From Bipolaris cookei (taxonomy: Eukaryota; Ascomycota; Dothideomycetes; Pleosporales; Pleosporaceae), in the NCBI GenBank assembly GCA_002286855.1, contig NRSV01000008.1, positions 248,001 through 312,000 of the forward strand: a stretch of 64,000 nucleotides of DNA, in the 5' to 3' direction. Every line of letters starts with the position of its first letter. Position 1 is the stretch's first letter. The notes beneath the pieces were generated by a model. The model was given only the letters and a program-made list of their open reading frames with translations. It ran no database searches and was not told the DNA's origin. The position numbers were made by a program, and so were the translations under genes. Below are positions 56,877-64,000 of the stretch, in pieces.

Positions 56877-57231
56877 GGTGAGAGAACTCTGGGTTTGCGC
56901 CGGGGAGGCTACAGGGCTGGTCAAGTGAGAGCAGACTGTGAGGATTATGAAAAAAGGCCTGTAATTTGCGCCCGAATATATCCTTCAAATCTTGGTTGAA
57001 ACCAGAAATCGTGGTTGTTTCGCGCAGATGTGGTTGTAGTGATAGTTGAGGTTGCTGTGGTCGCGACTTTTGCGGAGAAGAGCTCGGAGGTTGGCCCTGT
57101 TCCCTGGCTAGCGCTTTCAACCACATGCGCACTTTGTCAACTTTTCCTGTGACTGCCCAGCATGACACTATATATTGTCGACTCCACCACGCGTCATGGC
57201 TCGATGAAGACGGCGACATCTCCATTCTCCC
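56877..57231. promoter_or_regulatory. Shared bidirectional promoter region CWF18/PPR
   Basis: The 355 bp between the two divergent start codons must serve both a splicing factor and a mitochondrial PPR protein. No strong TATA box is evident. The plus-strand frame of the PPR gene may extend upstream through a leader intron that I could not place. Confidence 0.55.
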
Positions 57232-60200
57232 ATGCCCCGAGTCCGCGTCCCCAATGCTAGCTTCATCGCCAGCGCGGACCTCCCCGTTCTTCCGTTCCTT
57301 GCACCGAGAGCCTTCGCCGAGTCACCAATTCCAGGAAGTACCAGGGCGCACAACCAAAGGGACAATGCTGCACAAAAAGAGAAACAGGCCTCCTTCGGGC
57401 TACCAAAATACTCGCGACGGATAGATGGTATTTGCAAGGCTGGAGAGCCCCAATTGAAGTCTGACTCGACATGTGGCCAGCATCTTAGGCAAAGGAAATT
57501 TGACGCGGGGCTCCTTCAGATGCCTACTCTTTGGCGGAGAGAATCACATCATCTGAGCCCAATCAACTTTCTCCATGCCGAAATATCCACTCTTGCCCGA
57601 CAGCACGCACGGGCGTATGCGACCACTGCGTCTCATCCAAGTACGCCGGCTCCAGCTGGTCCGCCCAAAAGTCGATACCGTCGAGCTCAGTCAGGTCGTA
57701 CCTCTTCAGTTCTGGCTAAACACGCGCCTTTGCGAGCTGCCAAACGGGCTAGGGCACTAGCTTTGGAAAGGGCCCGACTCCTCAATTATGTCTCCAGACT
57801 GCCGTCCAATCTTTCACCCCTCCAACGGATGAAGCGTGGACCCTATAGGTCTCTTTCTCGTCGCGTGTCCAACTTAGTCCATTGGAAATCGAGATACCTA
57901 GATTTTAGGACGGAAGCCCGTCACTATAGGAAAAGGTTCTCTCTCAACCTAGCCTTCGCAGCACTCGACCGTACCCTCTACACTTGTTTGCGGCAACACA
58001 CGCGAAGGATTGTTATAAAACACGATCCGCGATGCGTACGATTGGGCCGCAAAATGTTCCCACCTGGCACCCCAATTGGTTCGCATATGGTATGGAAAAA
58101 CTGGATCGAGTTTGATGTCCGTACAAGAAAAGCCTACGCCCATCGGCTGCTTATTTACCTGTTGGATCGCGTGCCCGGTCTTGCACTGCGGTTCATACAA
58201 GTCATAGCCAATGACCCGCTTTTACGAGGCCGAAAGACACAAGCTATTGCGGATGGTCTTGGCCATCTCTCCAAGATTCATACCAGAAAGCAGTACGGTG
58301 CTCGCCAAAAGTGGGGTACAGATCCAATGGCGCATAAACGGGTGTTTGTTCCTGCATTTGTGAACATCTTTAGTAAATCCTTGGCCAGCCAACCAGATGT
58401 CTGTTCACAAGATTTACTATACAATCTGGTCGAGCTGGCCGAAATCAATGATCTCAAGAAGGTGTTTGATTGCCTGGCTCAGCACCGAACGCGTGTTGGA
58501 TTCGACACCATGTTGCACTACGCCAGCGCTTTCGGCGAGGCTGGTGAGGTCGAATACTCCTTGAAATGTCTCGAGGAGCTGAGAGTGAGGCTTAATGATG
58601 TGGCATGGAAATCAGTGGTCGAACGGGAAAGATTACGTTGGACATGTGCTACAATACTACGCAAAAGCATGAGCACAAGCCACAATTTCCACCAAACTCC
58701 CTCTATAGTTGCTGCTTTTGTACGCTTGGGGATCAAGATGGACATTCTGCTTTACAATATAGTCATGCACAATGCTATGGAAGCTGGCGATTACACCACA
58801 GCCTTCAAGGTGTACAACGCCCTAGAGAGCAACGGGCTCGAACCCAACCCGCATACCTATTCAATCCTTCTCCATGGGTGTACATTGCAAAGTAATCCAT
58901 CTGTCTTCCAGGACTTTGCTCGACACTGCGCGGATATAGCACAGCAGACCAAGGACCCTTGGCTAGCAACGGATTATCTGTACTATTTGTATGTACGTCA
59001 CCAGGCCGATGTTGACGCTGGACATAGATCTGCATTACTGTGGAATACCTACCTGAGATTCTTTCCAATGACGCCATTAGAGCCTTTCCTTGCCTCAGGA
59101 ATGATGAGTCTGGGACCTGCCAGGATAGAGCAGGATGAAGCTTCGTTGGGTTCTGTAAAGTTTCCGCCTCCTTCTGTGGCTCTGTACGTGATGATGCAAG
59201 CAGAAGTTCAATCGGCGGCGGCTATAAGCAACCAGCGAGTCCTCAACTTATACAATAAGTTCACATCAGTCGCCACGCAAAGCAAAGACCCAGCCTTCAG
59301 GAGCCTGGTGCAAACTCCGATTATCTGGAACGCCTTCCTCCTCGCCTTCAGCCAGAAACAACAATTTGCGAACGCATCTCAGGTCATCAAAGATATGACC
59401 GAGAGTGCGACAAAGCCTAATGTATACAGTTGGAACATCCTGATGCAGGCCTTCTTCAAAACGGGTCAAGTGCAGGCGGCTGAGCGTGTGTCTGAGATTA
59501 TGCGCAACAGGGGCACTGATCCGGATCAATTCACTTACGGCGTCTTGATCCGAGGATACGCCAAGGCACAACTAGTCGAGCGAATAGGCGAGACGATGCA
59601 GCATCTCGAGACTGAGCAAGAGCTAAAGCCTGATTTACTGCGGGCTTTGGCTGCAGTCGTCAACCGACGACAGCTCATGCTAACGCTAGAAAAGGACCGA
59701 CTGTACAAGGAGGTGAAGGCACAAGAGAATGCAGCTCGAGAAGCAGAGGACAGGCGGGTTAGGTGGCAACCGCCATTGTTTGAGATGGCAGATGTTGGTG
59801 TAGCAGGAGCAAGTGAAGAAGAGTCGGCAGGTTCTGATGTGACAACCATACCGCATGCTGAAAATGTGATCAACAGTGTCAAAATCCCAGACACAACTCG
59901 CCAGCAGCAAAATGTCGAAGATGTGGATATTTTCGGCTTCCTCAAAGACGAACAGGTCGACCCCGCAGCTACTCTGCCGGCATCTGCTACATCGACAAGT
60001 GCCCGTCCCGTCTCTCGGCAACCATCTCAGGAGTCACAAAGGTTCAGAGGCCAATCCAATTCTACCACTGTAGATGACAGAGACCCAGAAGTCCAATACA
60101 GAAAACTCCAGGAGCAATTAGGCCTCTTTGGTCACTCACAAACCTCTGCTACCGGTCAGGATTCGAAACCTCAGCGTCTTGAATCATTGGGTGCAAGTAT

Positions 60201-60321
60201 AGGCTTCAAGAGTGTGCTTGGCAAGAACAAGGCCGTAGTCGCTAGTAAGAGTAGCGTGTCAAGAGGACGTATCAGGCCTAAGATGAAGCGGGAGAGATTG
60301 GACCGGCCTTTCTCCGATTGA
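57232..60321 (+). CDS. Mitochondrial pentatricopeptide-repeat (PPR) protein, CYA5-like
   Basis: Single open frame of 1029 residues from ATG 57232. PPR motifs are visible in the middle and second half: DILLYNIVMHNAMEAGDYTT, followed by FKVYNALESNGLEPNPHTYS, and later NVYSWNILMQAFFKTGQVQA with AERVSEIMRNRGTDPDQFTY. Such helical repeats bind mitochondrial transcripts and affect their translation or stability; related filamentous-fungal proteins are called CoxI translation protein CYA5. The stretch ISTLARQHARAYATTASH near residue 125 looks like a mitochondrial presequence cleavage region, so the true start may be the later Met before PTLWRRES, or an unseen upstream exon may replace the first 95 residues. 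The C-terminal 200 residues are disordered and Ser/Gln rich. Confidence 0.88.
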   Translation: MPRVRVPNASFIASADLPVLPFLAPRAFAESPIPGSTRAHNQRDNAAQKEKQASFGLPKYSRRIDGICKAGEPQLKSDSTCGQHLRQRKFDAGLLQMPTLWRRESHHLSPINFLHAEISTLARQHARAYATTASHPSTPAPAGPPKSRYRRAQSGRTSSVLAKHAPLRAAKRARALALERARLLNYVSRLPSNLSPLQRMKRGPYRSLSRRVSNLVHWKSRYLDFRTEARHYRKRFSLNLAFAALDRTLYTCLRQHTRRIVIKHDPRCVRLGRKMFPPGTPIGSHMVWKNWIEFDVRTRKAYAHRLLIYLLDRVPGLALRFIQVIANDPLLRGRKTQAIADGLGHLSKIHTRKQYGARQKWGTDPMAHKRVFVPAFVNIFSKSLASQPDVCSQDLLYNLVELAEINDLKKVFDCLAQHRTRVGFDTMLHYASAFGEAGEVEYSLKCLEELRVRLNDVAWKSVVERERLRWTCATILRKSMSTSHNFHQTPSIVAAFVRLGIKMDILLYNIVMHNAMEAGDYTTAFKVYNALESNGLEPNPHTYSILLHGCTLQSNPSVFQDFARHCADIAQQTKDPWLATDYLYYLYVRHQADVDAGHRSALLWNTYLRFFPMTPLEPFLASGMMSLGPARIEQDEASLGSVKFPPPSVALYVMMQAEVQSAAAISNQRVLNLYNKFTSVATQSKDPAFRSLVQTPIIWNAFLLAFSQKQQFANASQVIKDMTESATKPNVYSWNILMQAFFKTGQVQAAERVSEIMRNRGTDPDQFTYGVLIRGYAKAQLVERIGETMQHLETEQELKPDLLRALAAVVNRRQLMLTLEKDRLYKEVKAQENAAREAEDRRVRWQPPLFEMADVGVAGASEEESAGSDVTTIPHAENVINSVKIPDTTRQQQNVEDVDIFGFLKDEQVDPAATLPASATSTSARPVSRQPSQESQRFRGQSNSTTVDDRDPEVQYRKLQEQLGLFGHSQTSATGQDSKPQRLESLGASIGFKSVLGKNKAVVASKSSVSRGRIRPKMKRERLDRPFSD

Positions 60322-63300
60322 AGCAAGGCATGGGGGACGCCTCAATAACGTGACATGTAGTTTGTATATATATATATATGTATTTATCGTGACGTGTATA
60401 CATTGTTTTTCTTTTCTTTTCTTTCCAAAGAACAGTGGGCATAACACATGGCACCACACATCAATCACATATCAAACTGGAAAAAAAAGTCTCGCAATGT
60501 CATTCAATGGCGAACATTGGAGCTAACAAACAACGTATCAATCGTAACACGTACTAGACTCTTAAACTCCAGCGGACTTTCTTCCACGCCTCGCCTTGCG
60601 GCTCGGCACATTAAGCCGACCCTCACCCAAGCCATCTGCAGTCCATTACTCAAACGCCACTCAGCCTACCTCTCTCCATGCTTGCACGATACATTCATAG
60701 CCACTTTCGAGCTCACACCAAAACCCTTGGGAAATAGCCGCAGCCAGGGGGAGCGTGGCGTGCATGTGACAAAATAGTATATGTTCACAGAGCGGAAAAC
60801 GTAGCCGTGTGATACGCCTATTTTCGACGGGCGGCAGCGCAAGTTACTTGTTTGAGGCATGTCTGGCTGCGTTTGTGCATGGTTACACGATGGGGAGGGA
60901 GGAGAGGCGTGGCGGCTAGGCGGGATGAAAGGATATCGGTGAAGGGTTAGTGCGGGAAGGAGGAAAGGGGAAAGGGATATCAGGGGCGGTTTTTTTTCTT
61001 TCTTTTGGGGGGGGGGGGGGGGAAGTGTATCGTGCAGATGCAGGGTATGGTGGGTTTGAAGTGCATGTGTGCGGAGGGAGGGGGGGATTGGATGGTATGC
61101 AGGGTCTAGATTGCTGAGGTGCAGATGCGTGGATTATTTGGGTACTTGGAGGGGTGGGGAGCAAGTCTAGAACGGGTGTTACATATGGAGAGGATGTGTT
61201 GCTTGGGTGTTTTTTTTATATGCGTAGTTTCAGCTTTGCAGTTGCGGATTTGCGATATTGCTATGTTTGGTGGTTGTTACTTGCTGCGTGAGCGTTGCGT
61301 AGTGGCAGACGAGCAAAGCGCTGCGCAACGCGATGACACGCAGCGGAATTGCGGGTAGCTTAGATAAAAGAAAGTAACAAAAAGTAAAAAAAGGGGGGGG
61401 AGGGGATATAAAAAAGCACGAGCAAGACGGCTAATGTAGCCGAGATGGGTTTGTGCAATGTGTGTTAGTATGTGCGTGCGAGGGCCCAGAAGTGATTTAG
61501 TGGTCGGAAACTGTATCCGCAGTTTTCACCTACAATCTACACCTGGGTACTGCAAATTGCCCTGTTCGGAATTGGTTTGGAGAAAAAGGAGAGGAAGGAT
61601 GCGAGACAGTGGGTTGGGCAGGTGTGTGTATGGATGGAAGGATGGATGCGAAGCGTGCATGCTTGACGCCACGTCGGGTCAGACGATGAGCGGGTCGGCC
61701 AGATATTCCGTGGTTATCGGGGTTGGAAAGAGCAAGACATGGGTATGGGAGGGACGAGGCGTACAGTACCTTGGTAGACGCCGACTTGCAGAATGCAGAT
61801 GCAGCAGGGTGAAAATGGAAGTATCGCGAGTGCACTCTGCTTGTGCTTTTGTGGAATCATTGTGCTCGAGGTTTTCGAGAGACAGGTACATGCGATGATT
61901 GTGGAAAATGTCCAACGCAGGTTGAACCCCGAGGTATACACAAATGTCGTAGTGCTTGTATCTCTATGAAAGGAGAATCTGCAGTGTGTGAGTAGGCTGC
62001 CCTAGGGCCTGATCATCTCGTCTGCGCTGTAAGCTTGTAAACGATTTGCTTTTTGTGGGGTTTCGTGCATTGGTGTAGACCAGAAGGTTTGATGTGGGTC
62101 TAAGAGATGGTGTTGTGATAAGGCTCCACCAAAGTCTACTCCATATTCGTACTTTAGCTATAAACAATCCAACATCGCGCGGCCAGAGACTGGCATGGCA
62201 AGTCTCATACTTACTGATACGGTGCGTGAGCAGGTGCTGGGTTATTACTAATGCTTCTTTACTCGAATTGGAATATTAACAAACTACACATGACCAAAGG
62301 GCAACTCACCCGAAAGTATGTCGTCGTCCAAACCATGTACGTAAGCACGCGTTTCCCAGGGACATGATGTGAGCAGTGGCTGTACGGAACGTTTGAGATC
62401 AAAGATCTCTCGAAGGCTGTGGGAGTGCCATGCCGAAGTGGCAACATTCGCACTGACACTATAACCCCACAAAGAAGCTGCACCGAAGACGCGTAGAAGG
62501 GCCAAAAAACCCCGGAACTTCATCCGCGGGGCGTTCTCTCCGCAGCCATTGATCCGATGCGTCTTGCGAGGCTTGCGTTAATACTATGCAGGCAGTTCAT
62601 GTACTGTATACAAAGTTCCCGCTGCAGCAACCGTACACAAGTACATCATCCCATGGCAAGGCAAATCATGCCGAGCGCTATCGTCTAGTACCCTCAATTA
62701 CTCAAACCCGTCGGACCGATGTCACTCCCACACGCTACGTACGAACTCCGACCATTCCCCAGATGGCGGGCAAAGACTTAGCCCACATAACCTCCCATCT
62801 GCAAAATGACGTTCTTCCCCCGACCTTTGGCGTTTTCGCGGTACAATAGTATCACCGGGGCTGAAAGGCCAAGCCGCAAAAGGTCAGAGGCAGAGGCTCA
62901 AAGATCGCCTCTGCCTCCGACAATGCACCGCAGCCAATTACACAAAAGGGCACAACTTGGTTATAACTAGCTTAATCTAGTTAAGTATCTTTCTATATAC
63001 AATGCGGCTTAGTGCCATTTTTTTCGTTCGGTCAGTCAGTAACAATTATGACGTCGATTGTTCGACTCACCGAGGATGATGATCTCTGTGTTTTTGATGC
63101 TAAACTGCATTACGCGTATGGTTTGCTCGCTTTACACCCAGTAGTTCATGGGCTTGGGGGAACGCAATGACAGTGGCTACCATCAGACCCTTGCAGGATA
63201 TGACGGCATAGGGGAGCATGGAAAAGCTGGGGGATTCGTCAGTACCAGTGTACTATATGTAATTGACGTCCCCCTCATGACCTTCAACGTTCTCGTTCAT

Positions 63301-63359
63301 TACTTTTGCTGTTCGCTTGAGCAGTAGTCTTCTTCGATATAAAAAAAACACATTACGCA
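60322..63359. other. Gene-poor, G-rich 3-kb region
   Basis: No gene was recognised between the PPR gene and the sugar transporter. It has a TA dinucleotide run (about 60365-60379), a poly-G run of 16 (61007-61022), G-rich plus-strand sequence to about 61700, and more balanced sequence afterwards. Open frames such as plus 61458-61898 are low in complexity. The last 500 bp should contain the transporter promoter; TATAAAA at about 63338 lies close to the start codon. Confidence 0.45.
61007..61022 (+). repeat. Poly-G tract (16)
   Basis: Sixteen consecutive G on the plus strand after a T-rich stretch, within the gene-poor region. Probably length-variable. Confidence 0.85.
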
Positions 63360-64000
63360 ATGGCGATACTCGATCGGTTTAGAGGGCGCGATAGCACGTC
63401 GACTTCCGAATCGACGGTGCTGGAGAAGGATGTGGAGGCGAAGCCGCAGATGCTCAAGGGAGGGGTAAAGGAAATCTTCCGAATGCGGATTATTGCCATG
63501 GCGATTATTGTGTCCATGGGTGGGGTGAGTGCGATTGGGTGAGCAGGGTGGGTTGTGTGTAACAACAAGCTGACTTATGGCAATGTAGTTCATCTTTGGG
63601 TACGACACTGGACAAATCTCCGGTTTCCTTGAGATGCCGGATTTCCTGGAGAGGTTTGCGGATAATAGAGATCCACAGACGGGAGAACGGTCGTTTAGTA
63701 ATTGGAAATCTGGGTTGATTGTTGCTTTGGTAAGTTTCATAACTCACCTAAGTAGTCAATGGTTTACACATGATCTAATACCTCTCATATAGCTGTCCAT
63801 CGGTACCTTGATGGGTGCTCTGATAGCGGCCCCAATTGCTGATAAATTTGGCCGCAAATATTCAATCGTCTTCTGGAACATCATTTTCTGTGTGGGCGTC
63901 ATTGTGCAAATCACTACAACCAACGTCTGGTACCAAATCTCACTCGGCCGATGGGTTGCTGGTCTCGGTGTTGGAGCACTGTCTGTTCTCACGCCCATGT
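63360..64000 (+). CDS. MFS sugar transporter, 5' part only
   Basis: Hexose-type transporter of the major facilitator superfamily in the plasma membrane. Exons so far: 63360-63524, 63589-63729 and 63793 to the window end, encoding about 171 residues of an expected 500-550. After a hydrophilic N-terminus the first TM segment spans IIAMAIIVSMGGFIFGYDTG across intron 1, ending in the family motif FGYDTGQISGFLEMPDF. The second helix SIGTLMGALIAAPIADKFGRK carries the sugar-transporter signature GxxxxDxxGRK; the third is YSIVFWNIIFCVGVIVQ, followed by SLGRWVAGLGVGALSVLTP (the second R-G signature). Introns of 64 and 63 nt are in phase 0. The substrate cannot be decided. The gene is cut by the window end, not broken. 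Confidence 0.92.

Noticed and set aside
1..64000. CRISPR arrays, insertion sequences, bacterial-type operons, riboswitches
   Set aside because: The DNA is a fungal nuclear region with spliced genes; no direct-repeat arrays, transposase genes or terminal inverted repeats were seen.

Overview
The window is nuclear DNA of a filamentous ascomycete. Genes are densely packed on both strands and interrupted by many short introns (mostly 45-75 nt, GT-AG, often with a CTAAC/CTGAC branch sequence). Products include a fungal rhodopsin-domain membrane protein, a GPI-anchored Ser/Thr-rich wall protein, PHO81, RAV1 and RSP5. The style of the proteins suggests Dothideomycetes (Pleosporales-like), but that placement is inference. 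I rebuilt gene models by hand by joining reading frames at splice sites that restore recognisable family motifs; exon positions are given in each entry.

Layout. 1-6.4 kb: an accessory-looking patch with a rhodopsin-domain protein (-), an O-methyltransferase (+) and an NmrA-like NAD(P)-binding protein (+), spaced widely. 6.9-13.3 kb: RAV1 (V-ATPase assembly) and a PRMT3-type arginine methyltransferase, both on the minus strand. 13.3-17.1 kb: a gene-poor stretch. 17.1-23.2 kb: a CHY/RING ubiquitin-ligase-like protein, ribosomal protein eL31 and a secreted GPI-type protein, all plus. 23.5-40.6 kb: a minus-strand run of a DUF1857/AtaL-like protein, the HECT ligase RSP5, an MCP2/ADCK-type mitochondrial kinase-like protein, PHO81 and exportin CRM1. 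42.0-43.2 kb: a second, apparently decaying rhodopsin-domain gene (+). 43.5-50.3 kb, minus: branched-chain aminotransferase, an uncharacterised six-TM protein and a Kelch membrane protein. 51.9-54.5 kb: an orphan acidic protein (+) and an SCP2-type thiolase (-). 56.2-60.3 kb: a divergent pair, splicing factor CWF18 (-) and a mitochondrial PPR protein (+). 60.3-63.4 kb: gene-poor, G-rich DNA. 63.4 kb to the end: the 5' part of an MFS sugar transporter that runs off the window.

Most genes are housekeeping and unrelated in pathway, so I see no operon-like system and no convincing new multi-gene system. The most interesting observations are at the level of gene architecture: an intron that interrupts the catalytic cysteine codon of RSP5; a start codon of PHO81 that is itself split by an intron; microexons of 12 nt (Kelch gene) and 18 nt (PHO81); a GC-AG intron; a perfect 12-bp hairpin in intron 1 of RPL31; a PRMT3 whose zinc-finger cysteines are missing; and a rhodopsin-domain gene in which a family-like membrane segment can only be skipped by splicing.
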